Part shown: piece after piece, positions 35,314 through 44,155 of the stretch | Layout: every line of letters begins with the position of its first letter | How positions within the stretch are numbered: position 1 is the first letter of the stretch | Origin: Novosphingobium sp. | Lineage (GTDB): Bacteria > Pseudomonadota > Alphaproteobacteria > Sphingomonadales > Sphingomonadaceae | Direction: 5' to 3' | DNA length: 64,000 nucleotides | NCBI RefSeq assembly: GCF_020852455.1 | Contig: NZ_JADZAT010000010.1 | Location: forward strand, 124,001 to 188,000 | Made by a program: the position numbers and the translations under genes | The notes under the pieces: generated by a model | The model's database searches: none | The model's input: only the letters and a program-made list of their open reading frames with translations | Told to the model about the DNA's origin: nothing

Positions 35314-35808
35314 ATGGCCGCTGAGCCCGGGCAAGTGCAATCAGGCCGCGACCGGCAGGTGCTGCTGGTCGCGGCGATTGTCGTTGTTCAGGCGGTGGCG
35401 GCGATGTTCTTCGTCGCCGATGCGCTGGGCGATGCGGGCGAGCACGGGATCACGCTGCACGTCGCGATCGAGGCGCTGATCGCTTTCGCGTTGCTGGCCG
35501 GGGTGATCCTGGGCGCACGGCACACGCGATTGCTGCTGGCCGAGGCCCGCCGCCGCGAAGCTGCGCTCAAGGTGGCGCGCGGTGCGCTGGCCGAACATGT
35601 ATCAAGCCGCTTTGGCGAATGGGAACTGACCCCGGCCGAAGCCGAAGTGGCACTGTTCGCGCTAAAAGGTTGCGATGCCGGCGAAATCGCCCGGCTGCGC
35701 GGCGCGGCGCAGGGCACGGTGCGGGCACAACTGTCGAGTATCTATGCCAAGGCCGGGGTATCCAGTCAGGCCGGGCTGGTCAGCCTGTTCTTCGAGGACC
35801 TGCTCTAA
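35314..35808 (+). CDS. Membrane-anchored LuxR-type HTH regulator
   Basis: A 164-residue protein with two N-terminal membrane helices (about residues 16-38 and 48-68), a short Ala/Arg helix and a C-terminal LuxR/GerE helix-turn-helix (ELTPAEAEVALFALKGCDAGEIARLRG, VRAQLSSIYAKAGV). No periplasmic sensor domain is large enough to see. It starts three bases after the cytochrome b561 stop, so the two may form a membrane redox-sensing pair. That is inference. Confidence 0.8.
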   Translation: MAAEPGQVQSGRDRQVLLVAAIVVVQAVAAMFFVADALGDAGEHGITLHVAIEALIAFALLAGVILGARHTRLLLAEARRREAALKVARGALAEHVSSRFGEWELTPAEAEVALFALKGCDAGEIARLRGAAQGTVRAQLSSIYAKAGVSSQAGLVSLFFEDLL

Positions 35809-36590
35809 AAGGCCGGATCGTAGCCCGGCGGCAGCTCCTCGGCAGCGCCATCGACGTGGATGCCGCATTCGGTCTTGTCCCAACCCCTCCAGCGGCCCGA
35901 ACGCGGGTCTTCACCCGGGGCGACCTTGCTGGTGCAGGGCGAGCAGCCGATCGAGGGATAGCCTTGCTCGACCAGCGGATGGGCCGGCAGGCCGGTGGCG
36001 GCGAAATAGGCGGCGATCTGGTCGCCGGTCCAATCGGCCAGCGGGTTGATCTTGAGCCGACCGGCGGCATCGGTACGGTCGATCTCGAAGCGCTGCAGGC
36101 CGGCGCGGGTGCCGCTCTGGAAGCCCTTGCGGCCGGTGATGGTGGCGTCGAAATGGGTCAGCGCGGCGGCCAGCGGCTGGACCTTGCGGATCTCGCAGCA
36201 GCCGTCCGGATCGTAGGACCAGCGCAGGCCGCTCTCGTCGCGCGCGGCGAGGGCATCGGCGTTGGGAGTCAGGTTGACTAGATTCGGCATGCCCAGTCGC
36301 TTCATCACCGTGTCGCGGTAGGCCAGCGTTTCGGGGAAGTGCTTGCCGGTATCAAGGAACAGCACCGGCACCGACCGATCGATCGAGGCTATCAGGTGCA
36401 GCAGCACCGCGCTTTCGGCGCCAAAGCTGGATACCGCCGCCAGATCGCCGGCCAGACCTTCGCGCAGCACGGCGCGCAGCATGGCGATCGTCGGCACCCC
36501 GGCAAAGCGCGCGTTGAGCGCCTCGGCCTGCTCCGCGGTAAAGCGCGGGCCGGTGCGCAGCACGTCGATGCGCCGCGCCGGCTCAGCCAC
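35805..36590 (-). CDS. cysH: Assimilatory APS/PAPS reductase with Fe-S Cys motifs
   Basis: A 261-residue reductase that makes sulfite with thioredoxin. SSFGAESAVLLHL and LFLDTGKHFPET form the nucleotide site. The pairs CC (GCCEIRK) and CxxC (GCSPCTSKV) can bind a [4Fe-4S] cluster, which points to APS rather than PAPS as substrate. The catalytic ECGIH is near the C terminus. The GTG at 36590 overlaps the DUF934 stop by eight bases; an ATG at 36635 is possible but would extend far into that gene. Its stop overlaps the 3' end of the convergent LuxR gene. Confidence 0.93.
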   Translation of the reverse strand: MAEPARRIDVLRTGPRFTAEQAEALNARFAGVPTIAMLRAVLREGLAGDLAAVSSFGAESAVLLHLIASIDRSVPVLFLDTGKHFPETLAYRDTVMKRLGMPNLVNLTPNADALAARDESGLRWSYDPDGCCEIRKVQPLAAALTHFDATITGRKGFQSGTRAGLQRFEIDRTDAAGRLKINPLADWTGDQIAAYFAATGLPAHPLVEQGYPSIGCSPCTSKVAPGEDPRSGRWRGWDKTECGIHVDGAAEELPPGYDPAF

Positions 36591-37026
36591 GGCGACCGAT
36601 CCCGTGACGAAGGCCCCAGATCGGGGTGCGGCCATCGGTGGTTGGCTGATAGACCTCGCCGTAGCGGCTCCACGCGGCCTCGGCATCGGCGGGATCAAGC
36701 GGCACTTCGGGGGCGAAGGCATCGAACCCGCAGCGGCGCATGAAGGCGATCTGATCGACCAGCACTTCGCCCGCCGCGCGCAGTTCACCGATGTAGCCGG
36801 CCTCGCGCAGCACCCGCGCCGCCGAATAGCCGCGACCATCGCCAAAGCTGGGGAAGTTCACCTCGACCAGTCGCAGCCGGTCAAGGTGCGGCAAGAGGTC
36901 GCGCGGTTCGTCGCCCGGCTCAAGCCGGACGGCAAGCGCGTTGGTCTGTTCGCCAAAGGCGTCAACCGTCACGCCGGGATCGGCCACGGGTTCGTCGTCG
37001 CGAAAGCGGAACTGGACTTCAGCCAT
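36583..37026 (-). CDS. DUF934 protein of the sulfite-reductase operon
   Basis: A 147-residue soluble protein (LRLVEVNFPSFGDGRGYSAARVLRE, GEVLVDQIAFMRRCGFDAF) typical of DUF934. The family is nearly always found between cysI-type sulfite reductase and cysH in proteobacteria and is thought to assist sulfite reduction, but its activity is unproven. It overlaps the end of cysI by eight bases and the start of cysH. Confidence 0.88.
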   Translation of the reverse strand: MAEVQFRFRDDEPVADPGVTVDAFGEQTNALAVRLEPGDEPRDLLPHLDRLRLVEVNFPSFGDGRGYSAARVLREAGYIGELRAAGEVLVDQIAFMRRCGFDAFAPEVPLDPADAEAAWSRYGEVYQPTTDGRTPIWGLRHGIGRRG

Positions 37027-38647
37027 AGATCGCCTCCTTGAACGCGGGCATGCCGATGCGGCGATAGGTGTCGAGGAAGCGTTCGCCTTCCTCGCGCTGG
37101 GATAGATAGAACTGCGTGGCCTTCTCGACCGCATCGACGATGCCGTCCTCGTCGAAACCCGGGCCGGTGATCTGCCCCAGCGAGGTATCCGCGCCTTCGC
37201 AGCCGCCCAGCAGCAGCTGGTAGTTTTCGGTGCCCTTCTTATCGACCCCCAGGATGCCGATGTGCCCGGCATGGTGGTGGCCGCAAGCGTTGATGCAGCC
37301 CGAGATCTTGAGCTTGAGCTCGCCGATTTCCTGCTGCTTGACCGCCAGCCGCTGACCGATCTTCTGCGCCACCGGGATCGAACGGGCATTGGCCAGGCTG
37401 CAATAGTCGAGCCCCGGGCAGGCGATGATATCGCCGACCAGATCAAGGTTGGCCGTGCCCAGGCCCGCCGCTTCAAGCTGTTGCCACAGCGCGTAAAGAT
37501 CGGCCTTCTTCACGTGCGGCAGGACGATGTTCTGGGCGTGGGTGACGCGCAGTTCGTCGAACGAGTAGTCGCGTGCCAGATCGGCCATCAGCCGGATCTG
37601 GTCAGCACTTGCATCGCCGGGGATGCCGCCCACCGGCTTTAGACTGATCGTCGCGGCGATATAGCCGGCCTGCTTGTGCGGCAGGCAGTTGTTGTCCACC
37701 CACAGGGCGAAGTCGGGATCGCTGCGGTCCACAGTGTCAGCGATCCCGACCTCGAACGGAGGCTCGGCGAACTGCGCCTTGATCCGTTCAAGCTCTGCCA
37801 GCGGCGGTTCAATTTGCTGGGTCAGCAGGTGGGCGAATTCGGCCTCGACCTGGCGGGTGTATTCGTCCTTGCCCAGTTCGTGGACCAGGATCTTGATCCG
37901 CGCCTTGTACTTGTTGTCGCGCCGCCCGTGGCGATTGTAGACGCGCAGGCAAGCCTCGGCATAGGTGATCATCCGGTCGATCGGTACGAAGGGATTGATG
38001 CACGGCGCGATCATCGGCGTGCGGCCCATGCCCCCGCCAACGTAGAAAGCCGCACCCAGCTCGCCCGCGGCGTCGCGCACGATCTGGATCCCGATATCGT
38101 GCAGCTTCATCGCCGCGCGGTCGGTATCGCTGGCGATCACGGCCATCTTGAATTTGCGTGGCAGGAAGCTGAACTCGGGGTGGAAAGTGCTCCACTGGCG
38201 GATCAGTTCGGCATAGGGGCGCGGATCGACCACCTCGTCGGCGACAGCCCCGGCGTACTGGTCCGAAGTGGTGTTGCGGATGCAATTGCCGCTGGTCTGG
38301 ATCGCGTGCATCTCGACCTTGGCCAGGTCGGCCAGGATATCGGGCGCGTCTTCCAGTTTGATCCAGTTGTACTGGATGTTCTGGCGGGTGGTGAAGTGGC
38401 CATAGCCGCGATCATACTTGTCGGCGATATCGCCCAGCATGCGCATCTGCGCGGAATTCAGCGTGCCATAGGGCACCGCGACGCGCAGCATGTAGGCATG
38501 CAGCTGCAGGTAGAGCCCGTTCATCAGCCGCAGCGGCTTGAACTGGTCCTCGGTAATGTGGCCTTCAAGGCGGCGGCGAACCTGGTCGCGGAATTCCTCG
38601 ACCCGGGCATCGACCATTGCCTGATCATAGCTATCGTACTTGTACAT
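37019..38647 (-). CDS. cysI: Sulfite/nitrite reductase haemoprotein (CysI-like)
   Basis: A 542-residue sirohaem/[4Fe-4S] reductase that takes sulfite to sulfide. Two ferredoxin-like half domains repeat. The cluster Cys residues are in CPGLDYCSLA and CINACGHHHAGH. By sequence alone nitrite reductase cannot be excluded, but the operon with cobA, DUF2849, DUF934 and cysH settles on sulfite. The ATG at 38647 shares one base with the preceding stop (TGATG); a TTG at 38659 is less likely. Confidence 0.92.
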   Translation of the reverse strand: MYKYDSYDQAMVDARVEEFRDQVRRRLEGHITEDQFKPLRLMNGLYLQLHAYMLRVAVPYGTLNSAQMRMLGDIADKYDRGYGHFTTRQNIQYNWIKLEDAPDILADLAKVEMHAIQTSGNCIRNTTSDQYAGAVADEVVDPRPYAELIRQWSTFHPEFSFLPRKFKMAVIASDTDRAAMKLHDIGIQIVRDAAGELGAAFYVGGGMGRTPMIAPCINPFVPIDRMITYAEACLRVYNRHGRRDNKYKARIKILVHELGKDEYTRQVEAEFAHLLTQQIEPPLAELERIKAQFAEPPFEVGIADTVDRSDPDFALWVDNNCLPHKQAGYIAATISLKPVGGIPGDASADQIRLMADLARDYSFDELRVTHAQNIVLPHVKKADLYALWQQLEAAGLGTANLDLVGDIIACPGLDYCSLANARSIPVAQKIGQRLAVKQQEIGELKLKISGCINACGHHHAGHIGILGVDKKGTENYQLLLGGCEGADTSLGQITGPGFDEDGIVDAVEKATQFYLSQREEGERFLDTYRRIGMPAFKEAIYG

Positions 38648-38943
38648 CAGATCACCCAATCGCCGGCGCCGGGATCGGCCGGCTTCAAAGTCAGGTCGGG
38701 GCGCACGGTCGGGCCCAGCGCACGGATGCGGTCCTTGATATGCGCGGGGCGGACGCCGTCCGCATCCTTGACCGCTTCGATCGCATAGGCGGCGTTAACC
38801 CGGCGCGCGGCCTGTTCGCGGGCCAGGATCGTATCGGCGTGATCGCCGACATCGACCGCATCCTCGACATGCAATGACCATTGCACCCCGTCCCACCAGG
38901 TGACGGCGCCGCTTTTCAAATCATTTCCGGTCAGGATCTTCAC
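38647..38943 (-). CDS. DUF2849 protein
   Basis: A 98-residue protein (KILTGNDLKSGAVTWWDG, then AYAIEAVKDADGVRPAHIKDRIRALGP) of the DUF2849 family, found in alphaproteobacterial sulfur operons between cobA and cysI. No biochemical role is known. It starts with GTG in the cobA stop (GTGA) and shares a base with the cysI ATG. Confidence 0.88.
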   Translation of the reverse strand: MKILTGNDLKSGAVTWWDGVQWSLHVEDAVDVGDHADTILAREQAARRVNAAYAIEAVKDADGVRPAHIKDRIRALGPTVRPDLTLKPADPGAGDWVI

Positions 38944-39713
38944 GAAAGGGCCTCCAGCGCGAGCGCGCGCAATTCATCGGTTTCCGGTTCACCCGCCACT
39001 TCGCCGATCACGATCAGCGCCGGGCTCTTGACCCTGTGGGCGGTAACCAGCGTGGGCAGTCCGGCCAGCGAAGCGCGCAGCACGCGCATGTCGGGGCGGG
39101 TAGCGTTTTCGACCACGGCGACCGGGATTTCTGGCGAAAGCCCATCGGCGATCAGCTTTTCGGCGATCGCCTCGCTGGTGGCGAGGCCCATGTAGATCAC
39201 CAGGGTGCGGCCCTTGCCGGCCAGGCCTGACCAGTCCTGTTCGGAGAGGCCCTTGCACTGCCCGGCGACGAAGCTCACCACCGAAGCACTGCGGCGGTGG
39301 GTCAGCGGCATCTGCGCGGCGGCGGCGGCACCGATTGCGGCGCTGATCCCGGGGACGACTTCGACCGGTACACCAGCCACGCGGCAGGCCTCGGCCTCTT
39401 CGCCGCCGCGGCCGAAAATGAACGGATCGCCGCCCTTCAGCCGCACCACATCGCGGCCCGCCAATGCTTCGCGCACCAGCAGCGCGTTGATCTCATCCTG
39501 CTGCAGGGTGTGGCGCGAACGGCTCTTGGCGACCGAGACCAGCTGCGCTCCGGGCCGGGCCAGCGCGAGGATCGCGGGATCGACCAGCCCATCGTGAACG
39601 ATCAGCCGGGCGTTCATCACCAGCCGCGCGGCGCGCAGGGTGAGAAGGTCGGGATCGCCGGGGCCGGCGCCAACCAGCCAGACCTTGCCAGGGGTGGGAA
39701 GGGTAGTGCTCAT
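38940..39713 (-). CDS. cobA: Uroporphyrinogen-III C-methyltransferase
   Basis: A 257-residue SAM-dependent enzyme that makes precorrin-2, the precursor of sirohaem for the sulfite reductase encoded just downstream. VGAGPGDPDLLTLRA near the N terminus, RLKGGDPFIFGRGGEE and VPGISAAIGAAA are the family signatures. The dehydrogenase/chelatase half of CysG is absent, so those steps must be encoded elsewhere. Only 62 bases separate it from mscS upstream. Confidence 0.95.
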   Translation of the reverse strand: MSTTLPTPGKVWLVGAGPGDPDLLTLRAARLVMNARLIVHDGLVDPAILALARPGAQLVSVAKSRSRHTLQQDEINALLVREALAGRDVVRLKGGDPFIFGRGGEEAEACRVAGVPVEVVPGISAAIGAAAAAQMPLTHRRSASVVSFVAGQCKGLSEQDWSGLAGKGRTLVIYMGLATSEAIAEKLIADGLSPEIPVAVVENATRPDMRVLRASLAGLPTLVTAHRVKSPALIVIGEVAGEPETDELRALALEALS

Positions 39714-39775
39714 CCTGCCTCAATGGGCAGGCGCGGCGGCGGGTGCCAGCCAGAATGCCTTTGCGGGGGCTTAGG

Positions 39776-40666
39776 TCAGCTTTCGCCGTCAGGTTTGCCG
39801 GGCCATTCCTTGATGTGCAGATCACGCTGGGGGAAGGGTACCTGGATCCCGTTGGCCTGGAATGCCTTCCACACCCCCTTGAGCAGATCCGAACGCAGAT
39901 TGCCCAGGCCTTCCTCAGGATCGGCGATCCACATCTGCACTTCAAAGACAATGGCACTATCACCGAATTCAGAGAGCCAGGCCTGCGGCGGCTGCCGGTT
40001 GATAACCCGCTGGATCTTGCGCACTTCGGCCAGGATCAGCTGCTCGGCCAGCTCAATGTCGGTGCCATAGGCTACCGGCACCTTCACTTTCACGCGCACA
40101 TCCTTCGACGTGAAGCTCCAGTTCTCGACCTGGTTGGTCATCAGCAGTTCGTTGGGAATCAGGTATTCGACCTGATCGCGCGTGATGACCGAAACCGCGC
40201 GGATGCCGATCCGGTTGACCTGCCCCACTGTCTTGTCCGCCCCGGTGCCCACCGCGATCACATCGCCCGGCTTGATCGAGCGGTCGGCCAGCAGGATCAG
40301 GCCGGAAATCAGGTTGCCAAAGGTCTTTTGCAGGCCAAAGCCGATTGCCAGCCCCAATGCGCCGGAGAAGAAGGCCAGCGCCGTAAGGTCTATCCCCAGG
40401 AAGTCGATGCCCGACAGCGCCAGTACGATCCAGGCGGCAATGGTGGCGAGCTTTTCGCCCAGCACCTTCTGCGTGGCGTCGAGCCGGTGCATGCGTGCGA
40501 ACAACCGCCGGAAGAAGTAGCCGGCCAGGCGGCCCAGCACGATCACGGCAACGACCGTCACCACCATCAGCAGGGCCCGGTAGAGCGATACGTGATAGTT
40601 GCCGACATCGAACCCGATCGCATCGAGCCGGGCGGTGAATTGGGCGATATCGTGCTTCAGGCTCAC
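39776..40666 (-). CDS. MscS-family mechanosensitive channel
   Basis: A 296-residue inner-membrane channel. Three hydrophobic segments end in a TM3-like ALAFFSGALGLAIGFGLQKTFGNLISGLILL. This is followed by the beta domain (DRSIKPGDVI, VNRIGIRAVSVITRD, IPNELLMTNQVENWS) and the C-terminal alpha/beta part. The GTG at 40666 overlaps the metC stop (GTGA). It likely releases solutes on hypo-osmotic shock; its place within a sulfur operon is unusual. Confidence 0.92.
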   Translation of the reverse strand: MSLKHDIAQFTARLDAIGFDVGNYHVSLYRALLMVVTVVAVIVLGRLAGYFFRRLFARMHRLDATQKVLGEKLATIAAWIVLALSGIDFLGIDLTALAFFSGALGLAIGFGLQKTFGNLISGLILLADRSIKPGDVIAVGTGADKTVGQVNRIGIRAVSVITRDQVEYLIPNELLMTNQVENWSFTSKDVRVKVKVPVAYGTDIELAEQLILAEVRKIQRVINRQPPQAWLSEFGDSAIVFEVQMWIADPEEGLGNLRSDLLKGVWKAFQANGIQVPFPQRDLHIKEWPGKPDGES

Positions 40667-41874
40667 GCCGCGCTCCAGGCTGCCAGACCGCGTTCCAGAT
40701 CGGCGATCAGGTCTTGCGGCTCTTCCAGTCCGATCCACAGCCGAACGGCATGGCGGTTGGCCGGATCGATCCCGCGCGGCGGCCAGGGCATCACATCGCG
40801 GTCACGCTCGGGATGGCTACCCAGCGCCAGGCTTTCGAACCCGCCCCAGCTATAGCCGATCCCGAACAGACCAAGCGCATCGACCAGCGCATCGCGCGCC
40901 GCAGTATCCTTGCCGGCCATGACAATCGTCATCAGGCCGCAGCCGCCAGAGAAATCCCGCTTCCACAGGTCATGTCCGGGTGCGCCCGGCAGCATCGGGA
41001 ACAGCACCGCAGCCACTTCCGGCCGGCCCTGCAGCCATTCCGCGACCTTGAGCGCGCTGCTGCACGAGCGTTCGAGCCGCACGCCCATGGTCCGCAGCCC
41101 CCGCAGCGCCAGCGCGCAGTCATCGGGCGAGGCCTGCTGGCCCAGCATCAGCGAGTGCCGGCGCAGGCGCGGATACCATTCGGCATTGGCGGTAACCGAA
41201 CCCAGCATCACGTCCGAATGCCCGCCGACATGCTTGGTCAGGGCCAGGATCGACAGATCAACCCCGTGCTTCAGGGCCTGGAACCCGGTCGGCCCGGCCC
41301 AGGTGTTGTCGAGCAGCACCACCAGCCCGCGCGCCTTGGCGGCCTGGGTCAGCGCGGGAATGTCGCACATTTCAAGCGAGACGCTGCCCGGGTTTTCCAG
41401 CAGCACGGCGCGGCTCCGGTCCGAAATCGCTGCGGCGAAACCATCGACATCGTGCGGATCGAAGAACCGCGTGGTGATGCCATAGCCGCGTAGCGCCTTG
41501 ACCGCGAAAGTGCGGCTGGGATCGTAGGAATTGTCCGAAACCAGCAGCTCATCACCGGCCTTGAGCACGGCGAGCAGCGCCATCACCGGGGCGGCAAGGC
41601 CGGTGGGGTAAAGCATCGTCCCGGCGGCGCCCGGTTCCAGCTCGGTCAGGGCATCGGCCAGCGCCCACTGGGTCGGCCCGCCGCGCGCGCCATAGTGGAA
41701 CACGCCGTCCTGGTTGACCTTCAGTCCGGCCTGCTGCGCGGCGCTGTCTTCATACAGATGCGTGCTGGCGCGCCAGACCGGCGGATTGACCACCGGACCG
41801 GTCCATTCGGGCCGCCGCCCGCCGGTTACCAGGCGGGTGGCGGGGCCGATGTCAGCGGGAATTTTCTTGGCCAA
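40663..41874 (-). CDS. metC: Cystathionine beta-lyase
   Basis: A 403-residue PLP enzyme of the Cys/Met metabolism family that splits cystathionine to homocysteine. FHYGARGGPTQWALADALTELE, LDNTWAGPTGFQAL and the PLP Lys214 in LTKHVGGHSD are typical of MetC rather than MetB. The start appears to be TTG at 41874, twelve bases after the sseA stop and without a clear ribosome-binding site, so translation may depend on sseA. A cysteine desulfhydrase activity is also possible. Confidence 0.9.
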   Translation of the reverse strand: MAKKIPADIGPATRLVTGGRRPEWTGPVVNPPVWRASTHLYEDSAAQQAGLKVNQDGVFHYGARGGPTQWALADALTELEPGAAGTMLYPTGLAAPVMALLAVLKAGDELLVSDNSYDPSRTFAVKALRGYGITTRFFDPHDVDGFAAAISDRSRAVLLENPGSVSLEMCDIPALTQAAKARGLVVLLDNTWAGPTGFQALKHGVDLSILALTKHVGGHSDVMLGSVTANAEWYPRLRRHSLMLGQQASPDDCALALRGLRTMGVRLERSCSSALKVAEWLQGRPEVAAVLFPMLPGAPGHDLWKRDFSGGCGLMTIVMAGKDTAARDALVDALGLFGIGYSWGGFESLALGSHPERDRDVMPWPPRGIDPANRHAVRLWIGLEEPQDLIADLERGLAAWSAA

Positions 41875-41886
41875 GGGCGGTGCCGC

Positions 41887-42726
41887 TCAGGCCTTCACCG
41901 CCTTGGGGGTGTCCGGGTCGTTGCCCCATTCGGTCCAGCTGCCGTCATAGAGCGCGGCATCGTCCTTGCCGATCAGGTGCATCGCAAAGATCAGCACGCA
42001 GGCGGTTACGCCGCTGCCGCACGAGGTGATCACCGGCTTGCCCAGGTCGACCCCTGCGCCCTCAAAGGTAGCCTTGAGCGCGGCCTTGTCCTTGAAGGTG
42101 CCGTCGGCGTTGTAAAGCGTGGTGAAGGGCACGTTGAACGAGCCGGGAATGTGGCCCGAGGCGATGCCGGGACGCGGGTCTTCCTCGGCGCCTGACCAGC
42201 GCGCCGCGCCGCGCGCGTCAATCACTTGCTCGTCCTTCGAATGCAGGTTTGCGAGTACGTGGGCCTTGGTGCGCACGTTGCTGTCATCCTGCCAGGCAGT
42301 GAAGTGGCGGTGGCGCAGGCTTTCCTTGCCCTGGGTCAGCGCCCGGCCTTCGGCCTTCCACTTGGCAATCCCGCCATCGAGGATCGCAACATCGTGCGCG
42401 CCGAACATCTTGAGCATGAACCAGGCGCGGGCCGAGGTCTTCACCGCGCTGTCATCATAGAGCACGATCCGGCTGCCATCGCCCAGGCCCAGCGACTGCA
42501 TGCGGCTGGCGAACTTTTCAGCCGGGGGCAGCATGTTCTCGACCGGGTGGGTCGAATCGACCAGGTCCGACAGGTCCATGAAGACCGCGCCCGGGATGTG
42601 GCCCGCTTCGTATTCGGCCAGCGGATCGCGGCCGGTGCCGGGCAGGTGCTTGGTGCAATCGACGATCCTGAGGTCGCTTGCACCCATTTCGTTGGCAAGC
42701 CACTCGGTCGAAACCAGACTATCCAT
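41887..42726 (-). CDS. sseA: 3-mercaptopyruvate sulfurtransferase
   Basis: A 279-residue protein with two rhodanese domains. The N-terminal one is inactive-like (IVLYDDSAVKTS) and the C-terminal one has the active Cys236 in the loop CGSGVTA, whose CG[S/T]GVTA type marks mercaptopyruvate rather than thiosulfate as donor. GAGGAGG lies well placed before the ATG, next to a small hairpin (42747-42764). It is the first gene of the minus-strand sulfur run. Confidence 0.93.
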   Translation of the reverse strand: MDSLVSTEWLANEMGASDLRIVDCTKHLPGTGRDPLAEYEAGHIPGAVFMDLSDLVDSTHPVENMLPPAEKFASRMQSLGLGDGSRIVLYDDSAVKTSARAWFMLKMFGAHDVAILDGGIAKWKAEGRALTQGKESLRHRHFTAWQDDSNVRTKAHVLANLHSKDEQVIDARGAARWSGAEEDPRPGIASGHIPGSFNVPFTTLYNADGTFKDKAALKATFEGAGVDLGKPVITSCGSGVTACVLIFAMHLIGKDDAALYDGSWTEWGNDPDTPKAVKA

Positions 42727-42746
42727 AATTCTCGCGTCCTCCTCGC

Positions 42747-42764
42747 GCAGGTCCTGTCACCTGC
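42747..42764 (-). promoter_or_regulatory. Small hairpin before the sseA ribosome-binding site
   Basis: On the minus strand GCAGGT, a six-base loop and ACCTGC form a perfect 6-bp stem two bases before the GAGGAGG site. It could influence translation. It does not fit any SAM riboswitch class I can recognise. Confidence 0.25.
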
Positions 42765-42836
42765 CAGCGCCCCTCTCGCTGCAGTTGCGAAAAAGACTAG
42801 ACCCGTCAGAGGCTCCCGTCGAGGGGGAGAATCGCC

Positions 42837-44033
42837 TTAGCTGACCGCGCGTTGTCCAATCCGCGAATAGGTGCGCGGGCCCAGGTCAAGCCGGAACGGG
42901 CGCAGTGCGGCGCCAGGCTGTTCGGGCAATTCGCCGACCACGAAGGTCTGCACTTCTACCATCTGTTGACCCGAAGGCTGACTGGCTTCGACCCTGAGCC
43001 GCGCCAGCGGCACGAAATAGGCCGCCTCGCCCGCACGAATCGGGGTGATGGCTGACAGCGGAAGACGGAAGTCGCCGGTGAATTCCACGCTTTCGCCCGG
43101 GGCCAGGGTGACCAGCGCATGGCGCAGTTCGAGCCGCTGGTTATCGTTGGCGATCTGCTGTTCGGGCGGCAGCGAGGCGTGGGCCGAGATCATGTCGCCC
43201 TCAACCGCCAGCGCTGACAGCGACTGGCCCGAATTGTTGGTCAGCCGCAGGGTATAGTTGAGCGTGGTCGCCATCAGCGAAGCGGTGATCCGCTGGGCCT
43301 CTAGCGCAATAGCGAGGCCCGGCGCGGATTCGGGGAGGGGCGCTGCCGCCGGCTTTGGCGCGGCTGGGGCAGGCTGGGGAGCGGGGACAGGCGCCGGGGC
43401 GGGGCCGGGTGCGGCCACCACCGGCGGTTCGAATTCCAGCTGTTCGTCCTTGGGGCGGCGGCGCCACCACAGTAGCGCAAACAGCGATGCGAGCAGGCCA
43501 GCGGCACCCGCAATCCACGGCCAGTACCAGCCCGAGGCGGCGCTGGTCGGCGCAGGATCGCTGGTCTGGGGCAGGGCGAAGCTGTCAGTCGCAGCGATCG
43601 CCGGCTCGGGAACAGTGCCGCCGGGCGGTAAGGCTGCACCGCTTGCCGGAGTGGGCGAGGGCGAGGGTGTGGCGGCGGGAACGCCTGCCGGGGCAGATTC
43701 GATCCGGCGGGTGACCGGAGCGGCAGCGTCGGTCGCCTGACGCGGACTGGCCGATGCTGGCCGCGTGGCCGGAGCAGGACTGCTGGCGGCAGGCGCCGAC
43801 GCCGGGGTCACCACCGGTTCGGGGGTCAGCACCGGAGCGGGGCTGGGCCGGGGCGATGGTGCGCGGACGATCGGGTTCTGGTCGTCAACCGGGCCGGCCG
43901 CGCGCGAATTGCCGGTCGGCCGGCCGGTGGGGATGGTGAAATCGGGTGTCTGGGCCAGCGCCGGCAGCGGGGCAAGCGCAAGCATCAGCGCCAAAGCGCC
44001 GCATGCCGTCATGCTGCCCCCGAATTTCTGCAT
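42837..44033 (-). CDS. Secreted/membrane protein with Pro/Ala-rich linker
   Basis: A 398-residue protein of unknown function. A signal peptide (MQKFGGSMTACGALALML...ALAQ) is followed by a 150-residue Pro/Ala/Ser-rich region and one membrane helix (WYWPWIAGAAGLLASLFALLWW), a basic stop and a second Pro/Ala linker. A C-terminal beta-rich domain follows (TLRLTNNSGQSLSALAVEGDM, then APGESVEFTGDFRLPL). It may be an envelope adaptor with an immunoglobulin-like domain. I chose the ATG at 44033 for its signal peptide; the 122-base gap to queF holds divergent promoters. Confidence 0.7.
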   Translation of the reverse strand: MQKFGGSMTACGALALMLALAPLPALAQTPDFTIPTGRPTGNSRAAGPVDDQNPIVRAPSPRPSPAPVLTPEPVVTPASAPAASSPAPATRPASASPRQATDAAAPVTRRIESAPAGVPAATPSPSPTPASGAALPPGGTVPEPAIAATDSFALPQTSDPAPTSAASGWYWPWIAGAAGLLASLFALLWWRRRPKDEQLEFEPPVVAAPGPAPAPVPAPQPAPAAPKPAAAPLPESAPGLAIALEAQRITASLMATTLNYTLRLTNNSGQSLSALAVEGDMISAHASLPPEQQIANDNQRLELRHALVTLAPGESVEFTGDFRLPLSAITPIRAGEAAYFVPLARLRVEASQPSGQQMVEVQTFVVGELPEQPGAALRPFRLDLGPRTYSRIGQRAVS

Positions 44034-44155
44034 CGTTGTGTCCACCAGTTGCGCGACTGCGGCCCGATAGGCGCTCTTGCACTGAATAGGAAGTGAACCC
44101 GCGCAAGCCAACCGCCGACTTGTGCATTTGCCGCGATAGGGGCATGGCGCGTTGC

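Noticed and set aside
42727..42836. SAM riboswitch before the sseA-metC run
   Set aside because: The leader is only 110 bases and no conserved SAM-I, SAM-II or SAM-IV core could be found; only a 6-bp hairpin is present.
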